Shown here: positions 1 to 9,080 of the stretch, one piece after another
Layout: every line of letters starts with the position of its first letter
Numbering within the stretch: position 1 is the stretch's first letter
NCBI GenBank assembly: GCA_963834015.1
Contig: CAWIAG010000002.1
Span: 310,001 to 374,000 of the forward strand
Reading direction: 5' to 3'
Origin: FEN-1297 sp963834015
GTDB lineage: Bacteria; Bacteroidota; Ignavibacteria; Ignavibacteriales; Ignavibacteriaceae
Length of the DNA stretch: 64,000 nucleotides
The notes under the pieces: model-generated
What the model saw: only the letters and a program-made list of their open reading frames with translations
Told to the model about the DNA's origin: nothing
Databases searched by the model: none
Made by a program: the position numbers and the translations under genes

Positions 1-115
1 ATAATTAGTTATTTCTTCTTATTTTTGCCGGTGAATTTTCACAGTTTTGTAAAATTTCTGTAGTATTTAATTGCATTCCACAGTATTAAAAAGTTGAAAA
101 AAATAAAGGAAAATT

Positions 116-1375
116 ATGTCTCAAAATAAAAGAAGAGTAGTTGTAACAGGAATGGGTGCTTTGACACCAATAGGATTAACTGTGGATGATTTTTGGAACG
201 GTATGATGAACAGTGTAAGCGGGTGCGATTTTATAAAACATTTTGATACATCACGTGTTGAAACAAAATTTGCCTGTGAATTAAAAGGATTTGATCCTAA
301 TAATTACATGGATAAGAAAAGTGCAAGAAAGCTGGATCCATTCTGTCAATATGCGATGGGCGCAGCTAAAATGGCAATTGAAGATTCAGAACTGGTTCCC
401 GACAAAATGAGCTTGGAAGATAAGCAGAAAACGGGGGTAATTTTCGGTAGTGGTATTGGAGGGTTTACCACTTTTTATAAGCAGGCTGTAATTAATAATA
501 ATGAAGGGCCGAACAGAGTTTCACCATTTTTTATTCCCATGATGATTCCGAACATAGCAAGTGGTTTGATTGCTATTGAATACGGCTTTCAGGGACCGAA
601 TCATTGTATTGTTACTGCATGTGCGACCGCAAACAATAATATGATTGACGCTTATTTACTAATCAGTAACGGATTAACAGACAGGGTACTTACTGGCGGA
701 AGCGAAGCCGGAATTCTTGAAATTGGTGTGGCAGGATTTAATGCTTCAAGAGCTCTTTCCACACGGAATGATGACCCTAAAACCGCAAGCAGGCCGTTTG
801 ATATTACGAGGGACGGATTTGTTATGGGTGAAGGTAGCGGCGCCCTTGTTTTAGAAGAATTAGAGATTGCTAAAAAAAGAGGCGCTAAAATTTATGCAGA
901 GATTATAGGCGCCGGACTTTCAGCAGATGCATATCATATCACCGCCCCGCATCCGGAAGGAACGGGCGCTATACTTGCTTTGGAAATGGCAATTAAAACT
1001 GCAGGGATAAATAAAGAGGATGTGGACTATATAAATATGCACGGGACTTCAACACCTCCGGGAGATATTGCCGAAACAAAAGCAATTAAAAAAGTTTTCG
1101 GCGATTATGCATATAAAATGAATGTATCTTCAACAAAAAGCATGGTCGGGCATTTACTGGGTGCGGCCGGTGCCGTTGAAGCCATTGCCAGCATCCTTGC
1201 AATTAAAAATAATATAGTCCCGCCCACCATTAATTTTACAAACCCCGATCCCGAATGCGATTTGAATTATACCTTCAACAAACCTCAGGAACGTGAAGTT
1301 GAGGTAGCTATGAGTAATGCATTCGGATTCGGCGGGCATAATACTACTGTAGTTTTTAAAAAATTTATGGAATAA
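116..1375 (+). CDS. fabF: beta-ketoacyl-ACP synthase II
   Basis: Condensing enzyme of fatty acid elongation: it joins malonyl-ACP to a growing acyl-ACP in the cytoplasm, releasing CO2. The 419-residue length fits FabF. The catalytic triad is visible: Cys169 in TACATANN, His309 in HGTSTPPGD and His346 in GHLLGAAG, with Lys341 just before the last motif. The C-terminal NAFGFGGHN glycine loop is present. An AAAGGA ribosome site lies just upstream of the ATG. In many genomes acpP precedes fabF; here that part lies outside the window. The product is secure; the choice of FabF over FabB rests on overall similarity to the FabF type. Confidence 0.97.
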   Translation: MSQNKRRVVVTGMGALTPIGLTVDDFWNGMMNSVSGCDFIKHFDTSRVETKFACELKGFDPNNYMDKKSARKLDPFCQYAMGAAKMAIEDSELVPDKMSLEDKQKTGVIFGSGIGGFTTFYKQAVINNNEGPNRVSPFFIPMMIPNIASGLIAIEYGFQGPNHCIVTACATANNNMIDAYLLISNGLTDRVLTGGSEAGILEIGVAGFNASRALSTRNDDPKTASRPFDITRDGFVMGEGSGALVLEELEIAKKRGAKIYAEIIGAGLSADAYHITAPHPEGTGAILALEMAIKTAGINKEDVDYINMHGTSTPPGDIAETKAIKKVFGDYAYKMNVSSTKSMVGHLLGAAGAVEAIASILAIKNNIVPPTINFTNPDPECDLNYTFNKPQEREVEVAMSNAFGFGGHNTTVVFKKFME

Positions 1376-1398
1376 TTTATTCTATAATAAATCTATCG

Positions 1399-1429
1399 GC
1401 AGGGATTTGAATTACAGTCAAATTCCTGC
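1399..1429 (+). terminator. inverted repeat after fabF
   Basis: A 12-bp stem (1399-1410 with 1418-1429, one G-U pair) with a 7-base loop sits 24 bases after the fabF stop. There is no good T-run after it, so it may be an RNA-stabilising or weak termination structure. Confidence 0.4.
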
Positions 1430-1568
1430 TACTCCGGCTCAAAACTGAGTTTACCTCCCATCAATTTAATCGTGCTTTTTAAAGTCCTTTTAATTATTTT
1501 GCAAGAAAAAACTTCATTTAAATTTAATGCAATAAGAATAATTATTTAGTAAATATAAAAGGAGAATT

Positions 1569-1898
1569 ATGGATCGTTCAATGGTAACAACTGCATTTAC
1601 AATTGATGGTTACAGGATTGTTAAAAATCTTGGATTAGTCAGGGGTATTACCGTAAGATCAAGATCAATATTAGGAACCCTGGGTGCATCACTTCAGACA
1701 TTGGTAGGAGGTAATATTTCATTATTTACCGAGCTTTGCGAGAAGACGCGTGAGGAATCATTTGAACTTATGCTTGAACACGGCACAGATATGGGAGGGA
1801 ATGCAATTATTGGAATAAGATACGATACAACAGAAGTGATGCAAAGTGTAAGTGAAGTACTTTGTTACGGTACCGCTGTAGTTGTTGAAAAGATATAA
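1569..1898 (+). CDS. YbjQ/UPF0145 family protein
   Basis: A 109-residue protein with the pattern of the YbjQ (UPF0145) family, once called putative heavy-metal-binding domain: an N-terminal strand region ending in GLVRGITVRSRS, a middle helix with EKTREESFELMLEHG, and the conserved tail GGNAIIGIRYDTTEV. The family forms small oligomeric alpha-beta domains of unknown role. The gene stands alone behind a GGAGAATTATG start region. The family assignment is firm; the metal-binding role is not shown. Confidence 0.85.
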   Translation: MDRSMVTTAFTIDGYRIVKNLGLVRGITVRSRSILGTLGASLQTLVGGNISLFTELCEKTREESFELMLEHGTDMGGNAIIGIRYDTTEVMQSVSEVLCYGTAVVVEKI

Positions 1899-2109
1899 AT
1901 TATCAATTCATAAATTTTCTCAATCTAAAAGCCGTATAAGAAATGGGAAATGTAAATAAATTACATTTATGTATTGCACTAACTACATCCCCTAAAGAAT
2001 TTATTATCCGCAGGGAGATAGGTTGTAGTATAAGTACATTGTAATAAGAACATCTTTTATCTCTTGTAATCTAAAATTCTTAATCAGGGTTATTTAATTA
2101 AGAAATTCT

Positions 2110-2478
2110 ATGGAAGAAAATATAAAGGTTATAAATACCGGCAATGCCGAACATTATAACTGGGGCAATATGTGCGACGGCTGGCATCTTTTGAAAAGAG
2201 AGGAACTAAGTATAATACGTGAAAAAATGCCTCCGGGAACTTCAGAAGTAAAGCACTATCATGAAAAATCACTCCAATTTTTCTTTATCCTTTCCGGTGA
2301 AGCATCTATGGAAGTCCAGGATAAAAGATTTAGCTTACATTCCTTCGATGGAATTGAGATTCCGCCGCTCATCGCTCACAAGATATCTAATGAGTCCAAC
2401 CAGGAGTTGAATTTTATCGTAGTTTCTAATCCCAAAAGCCATGGAGACAGAATACCGGCTGAAGAATCCGGGTTTTAA
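2110..2478 (+). CDS. cupin domain protein
   Basis: A 122-residue single-domain cupin. The first cupin motif is visible as PPGTSEVKHYHEKSLQFFFILSG, with the metal-ligand His pair and Glu/Gln position, and the second as the PPLIAHKISN stretch with the last histidine. Such proteins bind a metal ion and range from small enzymes to sugar-binding regulators, so no substrate can be named. It is a monocistronic gene between the YbjQ protein and the copper genes. Confidence 0.8.
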   Translation: MEENIKVINTGNAEHYNWGNMCDGWHLLKREELSIIREKMPPGTSEVKHYHEKSLQFFFILSGEASMEVQDKRFSLHSFDGIEIPPLIAHKISNESNQELNFIVVSNPKSHGDRIPAEESGF

Positions 2479-2650
2479 ACAGAAAAATATGAATGACAAA
2501 TCCGGAATAGACGCTTAGGTATCAGAACTTCTTATAAACTATACAATAAACAACAGGTGTATTAAGGCAATTAAAAAAGAATTGAATCTAATGGATTAAT
2601 TTTGAATCAAATATCAGTGTAATAATTGCACAAAAGAAAAGGAGTGAAAG

Positions 2651-2854
2651 ATGAAATCAAAAGAATTTAAAATAGAAGGTATGTCCTGCGGGCATTGTGT
2701 AATGGCGGTAAAAAAGGAATTAAATAAACTTACCGATATAATTGTAGACGATGTTCAAATTGGAAATGCCAAAGTGCAGTATGATGAAAATAAAATAGCT
2801 GAAAAAACTATTGCGGATGCAATTGAAGAAGCCGGGTACAAAGTAAGCAAGTGA
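2651..2854 (+). CDS. copZ: heavy-metal-associated domain copper chaperone
   Basis: A 67-residue HMA domain with the metal site MSCGHC near residues 10-15 and the beta-alpha-beta-beta-alpha-beta ferredoxin-like pattern of CopZ. It should carry Cu(I) in the cytoplasm and hand it to the N-terminal HMA domain of the ATPase encoded 73 bases downstream. A good ribosome site (AAAGGAGTGAAAG) precedes the ATG. Copper rather than another soft metal is inferred from the neighbour. Confidence 0.9.
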   Translation: MKSKEFKIEGMSCGHCVMAVKKELNKLTDIIVDDVQIGNAKVQYDENKIAEKTIADAIEEAGYKVSK

Positions 2855-2927
2855 AAGCAGAGCGCAAGGCGCATGGTCCCGAGCGAAGAGAGCGTAGAGA
2901 AATGCATAAAAACAGAAAAAGATAAAC

Positions 2928-5183
2928 ATGAAAACATTAACACTCCCGGTTGAAGGAATGACATGTGCAAGCTGTGTTGCAAGAATTGAAAAAACTTTAA
3001 ATAAGTCCGAGGGGGTGAACAATGCTGTAGTTAATCTTGCCAATGAGAAGGTAACTTTTTCTTATAATGAAAGCGTAACAAATATACCTAAGCTTGCAGC
3101 TATTGTTGAGGATGCCGGGTATAAGCTTATAACTCCCGTGCCGGGAGAGTCAGAAAAGGAAACGGATGGAACCGGAAATGAATTAAATAGCACTGAACAA
3201 CTTCATCATAAAGAATATTATAAACGGCTAAAATCAGAATTTTTATTTGCATTGGTAATGGCGGTACCAATAATGTTTATAAGCATGGTTGAGATGACAG
3301 ACTGGTTCCAAAATCTTGTTACATTTCCTATGGATTATGTTTACAAGTTATTATTTCTTTCGTCATCACTAGTAATGTTTATTTCAGGACGAAGATTTTT
3401 TATTACAACCTGGAAGTTGCTAAAACATTTTTCGGCTGATATGAATACACTTGTTGCTGTAGGAACCGGAACAGCATATATATACAGCACTATTGTTGTA
3501 CTCTTCCCGAAATTGATTTCTATAAATGAACAGGGCAATCATATTTACTTTGATACGACAGTAACGATAATTATTCTTATTTTAATGGGAAGGCTTCTTG
3601 AAGCCGGGGCAAAGGATAAGACTTCTTCGGCTATAAAAAAACTTATGGGCCTGCAGCCCAGGACAGCAAGAGTGATTAGAAACGGTGATGAACTAGATAT
3701 ACTTATCAGTGAAGTAAAAATAAACGATATTGTAATTGTAAGACCGGGAGAAAAAGTTCCTGTTGACGGAGTGATAATAAAAGGCAGTTCATCAATCGAT
3801 GAGTCTATGGTTACGGGTGAGAGTATTCCGGTTGATAAAAATGTAAATGATAAAGTTACCGGCGGAACTATAAATAAAAACGGGAGTATTGAATTCAGAG
3901 CTTCGGCCGTAGGCAAAGGCACTGTGATTGCACAAATTATTAAACTGGTTGAACAGGCACAGGGATCTAAAGCGCCTATCCAAAGTCTTGCAGATAAAAT
4001 TGCATCGGTCTTTGTTCCGGCCGTTATAAGTATTGCGCTGTTAACCTTTCTCATTTGGTATTTCGTAGTGGGTGCATTATTTACAACCGCAATGATAAAT
4101 TTTATTGCAGTACTGGTAATCGCCTGTCCCTGTGCACTCGGGCTTGCAACACCAACGGCCATAATGGTGGGGACCGGTTTGGGGGCCTCAAACGGGATAT
4201 TACTAAAGAATGCTGAAAGCCTTGAGCGGGCCCATAAAATAGATACTGTTGTACTTGATAAAACCGGAACAATAACTACGGGTAAACCTATTGTAACTAA
4301 TATAAAAACTTTCCTGCCTGAATTTGATGAACCGAAACTTATCCGGATTATTGCGTCCATAGAAAATAAATCTGAACATCCTCTCGGACAGGCAATAGTT
4401 GATTATGCAAAGGAGAAAAATATTCCTTTGCTGGATGTCAGCGGGTTCAATTCCGTAACCGGGCTGGGACTTAAAGGATCTGTTAACGGTTTAGCCGTTA
4501 CTGCAGGGAATATTTTAATGATGAGCAAATATTTCATTGAGACTAATGAAGCGGATGAAGATGCATTGAAATTTTCCGGCGAAGGTAAAACTACAATTTT
4601 TGTTTCAATCAACGGAAATCTTGCTGGTTTAATAGCAGTTGCAGATACAATTAAGCCGGGCACAAGAGAATCTATTCTTGAACTGAAAAAAACCGGCAGC
4701 GGAATTGAAGTAATTATGATTACCGGTGATAATGAAAAAACTGCAAAGTCTATTGCCCTTAAAGCGGGAATAGAAAATGTGTTGGCAGGTGTTCTGCCTA
4801 AAGACAAAGCCATGCACATAAAAAAACTTCAGGAGAAAGGCAGGGTAACTGCAATGGTTGGAGACGGAATTAATGATTCCCCTGCCCTTGCTCAGGCTGA
4901 TGTTGGAATTGCAATTGGTACAGGAACAGATATTGCAATTGAAACTTCGGATATAACCCTTATAAGCGGAGATTTAGCCGGAGTAGGAAAAGCAATAAAA
5001 TTATCGCAAAAGACACTGCGCACGATAAAACAGAATTTATTCTGGGCTTTCATATACAATGTAATAGGTATTCCAATTGCAGCGCTTGGGTTGTTAAACC
5101 CGATTTTTGCCGCCGCGGCAATGGCGTTTAGCTCTGTTAGCGTGGTGACAAATTCGCTGCTGCTGAAGAAGACTAAATTATAG
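2928..5183 (+). CDS. copA: copper-translocating P1B-type ATPase
   Basis: A 751-residue P-type ATPase that pumps Cu(I) out of the cytoplasm. In order: one HMA domain with GMTCASC at the N-terminus, paired membrane helices, an actuator domain with VTGESIPV, the transport motif Cys400-Pro-Cys402, the phosphorylated Asp444 in DKTGTITTGKP, the SEHPLGQA nucleotide-site motif, and GDGINDSPALAQADVG. The CPC motif, an HMA domain and the adjacent copZ support Cu(I). The ATG is preceded by only a weak purine stretch, so translation may depend on the upstream gene. No copper-responsive regulator is seen nearby. Confidence 0.95.
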   Translation: MKTLTLPVEGMTCASCVARIEKTLNKSEGVNNAVVNLANEKVTFSYNESVTNIPKLAAIVEDAGYKLITPVPGESEKETDGTGNELNSTEQLHHKEYYKRLKSEFLFALVMAVPIMFISMVEMTDWFQNLVTFPMDYVYKLLFLSSSLVMFISGRRFFITTWKLLKHFSADMNTLVAVGTGTAYIYSTIVVLFPKLISINEQGNHIYFDTTVTIIILILMGRLLEAGAKDKTSSAIKKLMGLQPRTARVIRNGDELDILISEVKINDIVIVRPGEKVPVDGVIIKGSSSIDESMVTGESIPVDKNVNDKVTGGTINKNGSIEFRASAVGKGTVIAQIIKLVEQAQGSKAPIQSLADKIASVFVPAVISIALLTFLIWYFVVGALFTTAMINFIAVLVIACPCALGLATPTAIMVGTGLGASNGILLKNAESLERAHKIDTVVLDKTGTITTGKPIVTNIKTFLPEFDEPKLIRIIASIENKSEHPLGQAIVDYAKEKNIPLLDVSGFNSVTGLGLKGSVNGLAVTAGNILMMSKYFIETNEADEDALKFSGEGKTTIFVSINGNLAGLIAVADTIKPGTRESILELKKTGSGIEVIMITGDNEKTAKSIALKAGIENVLAGVLPKDKAMHIKKLQEKGRVTAMVGDGINDSPALAQADVGIAIGTGTDIAIETSDITLISGDLAGVGKAIKLSQKTLRTIKQNLFWAFIYNVIGIPIAALGLLNPIFAAAAMAFSSVSVVTNSLLLKKTKL

Positions 5184-5204
5184 AGAACATTTTATAACAA
5201 TTTT

Positions 5205-5984
5205 TTAGACACAAAGAAATGGAGGGACGGTTAATAATTTATTGGATTTTTTAAGATTACATTTCATACATAAAATTTTAACATTAGAAGCTGTTAAACT
5301 AGTCCCACCTTTTGAGAAAGGGAGATCATGATCAAAATGAAGATTTTCAGTTGCACCACATTTAACACATTTCTCTTTATCCCTTGCCCAAACTTCGAAT
5401 TTGACATGAGTTGGAATTAATCTTGAATAAGGGATAATAATTTCTTTTCTTAGAGTTTTCAATTCTATTGGTTGTAAATAAAATTTAAAAACCCTTCTAA
5501 CACCATTAAAGATAAAATTTGCGTTAATTAAACTAAAGAATCCTTTGTAGCACCAAATACCATCTTTAATTTTTTCATATACTTTTACTTTATGAGGATG
5601 ATCAATAAGTTTCATTTTAAAAGCTTGTGCAGCTGTATAAAACTTACCATTTTCTGTTAATGAACCTTTCGGAGTGTGTAATGGTTGATCTACTTTTTTG
5701 GGATACTCTGCTAAATTACTTGGTAAATCGTGACCTTCATAAATGAGCGTATTTGTATCTTTATCAAGTTGATCAGCATAGGGAGCATTATTTCGTACAG
5801 ACATTAATAATATCGAGTAATCTGGTTTAATATTAAAATTCATTCCTTTTTGTAAATTTATTTCTTCAATAGCTACAAGTTCAGCATAAGAAATAATAGA
5901 ATCAACATTCAATAAATTTTTATGGGCAAGATTTAAAAGCAACATTTTATAGCTCAATATCTCATGACTAATTCGTAATAACAA
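5205..5984 (-). CDS. HNH endonuclease family protein
   Basis: A 259-residue protein whose C-terminus is a zinc-type HNH nuclease domain: CVKCGATENLHFDHDLPFSK followed by GGT, the conserved Asn in ASNVKILC, and CMKCNLKKSNK. The two CxxC pairs should hold the structural zinc, and His-Asp-His plus Asn the catalytic metal. The N-terminal 180 residues match nothing I recognise. Stand-alone HNH proteins of this shape are common in accessory DNA and may act in defence or as selfish nucleases. It is convergent with copA, whose stop is 21 bases away. Start uncertain: Met1 or Met14. Confidence 0.75.
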   Translation of the reverse strand: MLLRISHEILSYKMLLLNLAHKNLLNVDSIISYAELVAIEEINLQKGMNFNIKPDYSILLMSVRNNAPYADQLDKDTNTLIYEGHDLPSNLAEYPKKVDQPLHTPKGSLTENGKFYTAAQAFKMKLIDHPHKVKVYEKIKDGIWCYKGFFSLINANFIFNGVRRVFKFYLQPIELKTLRKEIIIPYSRLIPTHVKFEVWARDKEKCVKCGATENLHFDHDLPFSKGGTSLTASNVKILCMKCNLKKSNKLLTVPPFLCV

Positions 5985-6122
5985 AGTTAATCATTAATTG
6001 TTCGCATTTACAACGAAATATCAGAAAAAGTTTTTTTGCTTTATAATTATGAATGGGTAAAATGTTTGAAAGTTATTTATAATGTTTAAATATCATTATT
6101 AAATCCTCCTATAAATTAAAAT

Positions 6123-6139
6123 GGCGCCTCAAGGGCGCC
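6123..6139 (-). terminator. terminator of the RRM gene
   Basis: A GGCGCC stem (6123-6128 with 6134-6139) and a 5-base loop lie 22 bases past the stop of the RRM gene. Reading on the minus strand it is followed by ATTTTAATTT, as expected of an intrinsic terminator. Confidence 0.75.
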
Positions 6140-6160
6140 GTTCAGAAACTTTGGGATTGA

Positions 6161-6412
6161 CTATTCGCGCGGTTTAGCTTTATTAACCACAATATTCCTG
6201 CCCTGGTATTCAGATTCATTTAATGCACTTATTGCATTATCTGCATCAGACTGGTTCTCCATTTCAACGAAACCAAATCCTTTCGACCTGCCGGTTGCGC
6301 GGTCTTTTACAATTTTAGCCGAAACAACTGTTCCGTGTGCTTCAAAAATAGACTGTAAACCCCTATCGTCTACTGACCATGGTAAAGAACCAACAAATAA
6401 CTTGTAACTCAC
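6161..6412 (-). CDS. RRM-domain RNA-binding protein
   Basis: An 83-residue protein made of a single RNA-recognition motif, with RNP2 as LFVGSLPW near the start and RNP1 as KGFGFVEM in the middle. Small bacterial RRM proteins bind single-stranded RNA through the aromatic residues of these motifs, and in several lineages they rise on cold shock. The start codon is GTG, supported by a GGAG site 7 bases upstream. The leader holds two back-to-back hairpins (separate entry), and an intrinsic terminator follows, so the gene is monocistronic. Confidence 0.92.
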   Translation of the reverse strand: MSYKLFVGSLPWSVDDRGLQSIFEAHGTVVSAKIVKDRATGRSKGFGFVEMENQSDADNAISALNESEYQGRNIVVNKAKPRE

Positions 6413-6445
6413 TTAGTAACTCCAAAAAAAAATAAATTAAATATT

Positions 6446-6475
6446 CCCGGAATATCCGGGCCGGTCTAATACCGG
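6446..6475 (-). promoter_or_regulatory. double hairpin in the RRM gene leader
   Basis: Two adjacent hairpins, each with a 5-bp GC-rich stem and a 5-base AT-rich loop (6446-6460 and 6461-6475), lie 34-63 bases upstream of the GTG of the RRM gene, within its likely 5' leader. The two loops and stems have a similar design. They may serve as a binding site for the RRM protein itself or as a thermosensor; this is inference. Confidence 0.4.
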
Positions 6476-6759
6476 AGAATTAAAATTACGTATAATATTG
6501 TTGATAACCTAATAAAATATGCTATTATGTAGCGGAATCACAATATTAAACGGATAAAGTGATTAGTATAATGAAAAAACGGAGGAGAATGAATGATTGA
6601 ATGGATGAATAAATGATTGAGTAAGAGGGTAAATAGACCGGAATATTCAGCCGGTAATTAAGAATAACTACCGTTTAACCGTTTTTTCAATTACTTATCG
6701 GTTAAAAATTGTAAATTATTTGGGATTGATAAAGCATTTTTTAATTTAAAGAGGGACAA
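6476..6759. other. intergenic stretch between divergent genes
   Basis: With the leader above, about 350 bases separate the divergent RRM and serine hydrolase genes. Around 6590-6625 there is a short ATGATTGAATGGATG-like degenerate simple repeat. No gene, RNA or clear promoter was recognised beyond the AAAGAGGGA ribosome site just before 6760. Confidence 0.5.
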
Positions 6760-8442
6760 ATGAGAGATTTAAAAGTTTTGTTCGGAATACAACTTTTAAT
6801 CATTCTATTATTCACCGGTTCACAATCGTTAGCACAATCAAATCAGGAATTATTAAATCTTAGAGTTGATAGTCTATTCTCATTCTGGAATACTAATTAT
6901 TCGCCCGGCTGTGCATTGGGAATTATTAAAGACGGCACACTTATATATGAAAAAGATTACGGCCTTTCAAACCTGGAATACGATATTCCTATAACACCGA
7001 AATCAATCTTTCATCTGGCATCGATATCAAAACAATTTACTGCTTTCTCAATTGCACTGCTTGCGCAACAGGGGAAATTATCTCTTGATGATGATATAAG
7101 AAAATATCTGCCTGAAATACCCGACTTTGGGAAAAAAATTTCTATTAAGAATTTGATATATCATACAAGCGGTCTGCGGGATCAATGGGAATTACTTTCT
7201 ATGGCAGGCTGGCGGCTTGATGATGTTATTACAAAAGAACAGATACTCAAAATGATTTCCCATCAGAAAGAGTTGAACTTTAATCCCGGGGATGAATTTT
7301 TATACTGCAATACCGGCTATACGCTATTGGCAGAAATAGTAAGCCGGGTTTCCGGAAAACCATTTACTCAATTTACAAAGGAGAATATTTTTGACCCGCT
7401 TGGAATGAAGGATACTCATTTTCATAACGATCACGAAGAAATTGTAAAGAACAGGACTTATTCTTATTACCAGGTAGACAGTACACATTATAAGAATGCA
7501 GTACTAAGCTACGCTAATGCCGGCGCTACTTCGCTTTTTTCCACAGTTGAAGATCTTGCAAAATGGTTAAACAATTTTGATAACCCTGTAGCAGGCAACA
7601 AAAAAATTATTCAGCAGATGTATGAACAAGGTGTATTAAACAATGGTACAAAAATAGACTATGGATTCGGCCTGGCAATTAATGATTATAAAGGATTAAA
7701 AACAATTGGTCATGGAGGCGCCGATGCCGGATACCGATCCTACATTTGCCGTTTTCCAGATCAGCATTTGGGCGTGATTCTTTTAAGTAATCTTGATTCA
7801 TTCAATCCTTCTTCACTTGCAAATAAGGTTGCGGATATTTACCTGAGTGATAAGATTAAACCGGATACCGTTACAAAAAAGATTGTAAGAAAGGAAATAG
7901 CTTTTGATAGTTCGAAATATTATAAATATACTGGAAATTATCAGATTTTCCCCGGCTTTATACTCAATATAACCGATGAAGATAATAAATTAATGGTAGA
8001 AGCAACCGGCCAGGGAAAAACCAGGTTATTGGTCGAATCCGATACAGAATTCTTTGTTAATGTTGTGGATGCACAACTTACTTTCGAGAATCCTACTCAA
8101 GGCAGATACTCTAAAATTATACTACATCAAAACGGTCAAAATTTAACTGCACAACGGATCGATTTAGTTAAAATAAATCCGGCCGAATTAAAAGAATATG
8201 AAGGCAATTATTACAGCGAGGAACTTGGGACATTTTATACCATAGCCATAATAGACACTGCACTTCATGTAAGCCACAGGAGAAATCCCGATGTTAATTT
8301 GAATTTTGCTAAAAAAGATTCTTTCACCGGGGATCAATGGTGGTTCGCTAAGGTAGTTTTCACGAGGGATAAAAGCAACCATGTATCAGGATTTCTTTTA
8401 ACAGGAAGCAGGGTCAGGAATCTTAAATTTGCTAAGATGTAA
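6760..8442 (+). CDS. secreted serine hydrolase of the beta-lactamase/PBP-like family
   Basis: A 560-residue exported protein. A signal peptide (residues 1 to about 25, ending SQSLAQS) is followed by a class C beta-lactamase-type fold with the three active-site motifs: SxxK as SISK in LASISKQFTAF, YxN as YCN in FLYCNTGY, and HGG in GHGGADAGY. About 190 residues follow in two lipocalin-like repeats beginning YYKYTGNYQIFPGF and ELKEYEGNYYSEELG. Proteins of this shape are peptidases or esterases of the periplasm or surface rather than proven antibiotic-hydrolysing enzymes. Confidence 0.88.
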   Translation: MRDLKVLFGIQLLIILLFTGSQSLAQSNQELLNLRVDSLFSFWNTNYSPGCALGIIKDGTLIYEKDYGLSNLEYDIPITPKSIFHLASISKQFTAFSIALLAQQGKLSLDDDIRKYLPEIPDFGKKISIKNLIYHTSGLRDQWELLSMAGWRLDDVITKEQILKMISHQKELNFNPGDEFLYCNTGYTLLAEIVSRVSGKPFTQFTKENIFDPLGMKDTHFHNDHEEIVKNRTYSYYQVDSTHYKNAVLSYANAGATSLFSTVEDLAKWLNNFDNPVAGNKKIIQQMYEQGVLNNGTKIDYGFGLAINDYKGLKTIGHGGADAGYRSYICRFPDQHLGVILLSNLDSFNPSSLANKVADIYLSDKIKPDTVTKKIVRKEIAFDSSKYYKYTGNYQIFPGFILNITDEDNKLMVEATGQGKTRLLVESDTEFFVNVVDAQLTFENPTQGRYSKIILHQNGQNLTAQRIDLVKINPAELKEYEGNYYSEELGTFYTIAIIDTALHVSHRRNPDVNLNFAKKDSFTGDQWWFAKVVFTRDKSNHVSGFLLTGSRVRNLKFAKM

Positions 8443-8470
8443 GTATGTAATATTAAATTTAGCAGAGAAG

Positions 8471-8513
8471 ACCCGGTTTAAAATATTTTAAAAAAATAGT
8501 GAACAAACCGGGT
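8471..8513. terminator. inverted repeat between convergent genes
   Basis: A perfect 9-bp stem, ACCCGGTTT with AAACCGGGT, and a 25-base A/T-rich loop sit between the stop codons of the serine hydrolase and the acetyltransferase. It could serve both strands as a terminator. Confidence 0.45.
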
Positions 8514-8551
8514 TTGCATAAATGGAATTAGCAATTTTTATTATAGTAATA

Positions 8552-9010
8552 TCATCCAATAATTTTTTCAAAACAAACACTTGTCGGATCATTTTCATAC
8601 CTGCCGTAGCATTCCGTATTATTATATCCGTATTTTTTATACAAGCTGATTGCTTCTAGTTGTTTTACACCGGTTTCAAGTATTATCCGCTTATAATTTA
8701 ATTCTTTTGCAATTCTCTCAAGCTCCCGGAGGATTTGTTTAGATATCCCCTGTCCCCTAAATTCTTTTATAACAAAGATGCGCTTAACTTCAATTACTCC
8801 CGGGCTGTAAAATTTTAATGCACCCGATGCAACCGGCTTGCCGCTTTCAGAAAAAGCAACTATAAATATATCTATTAACTTGCTTTCCCTTATAAAAGCT
8901 TCCTGAGTGTTTTTAGGAGAAGTAGTTTCAAGGTCAGCATGTAGTTTTATTGTAAGTTCCAACACTACATTTAAGTCAGGGCTTACCTGCTCTATTAAGT
9001 TTTTATTCAT
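8552..9010 (-). CDS. GNAT family N-acetyltransferase
   Basis: A 152-residue GCN5-type acetyltransferase. The acetyl-CoA pyrophosphate loop is visible as FRGQGISKQIL (R/Q-x-x-G-x-G/A) after the strand VIEVKRIFV, and motif B as YKRIILETGVKQLEAISLYKKYGY. This arrangement is typical of PhnO-like or small-substrate GNAT enzymes; the acceptor cannot be told from sequence. The gene follows the class D beta-lactamase gene in the same direction with a 70-base gap. Confidence 0.88.
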   Translation of the reverse strand: MNKNLIEQVSPDLNVVLELTIKLHADLETTSPKNTQEAFIRESKLIDIFIVAFSESGKPVASGALKFYSPGVIEVKRIFVIKEFRGQGISKQILRELERIAKELNYKRIILETGVKQLEAISLYKKYGYNNTECYGRYENDPTSVCFEKIIG

Positions 9011-9080
9011 TTTTTTAAAATTTTTATTTTTATAGGGATTTAATTACAATGTAGAATAAAGATTGTTAAGCATTTTTAAT

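Noticed and set aside
3545..4360. 271-codon frame opposite copA
   Set aside because: It lies wholly antisense to the conserved core of the copper ATPase and has a low-complexity Ser/Ile/Thr composition typical of a shadow frame.
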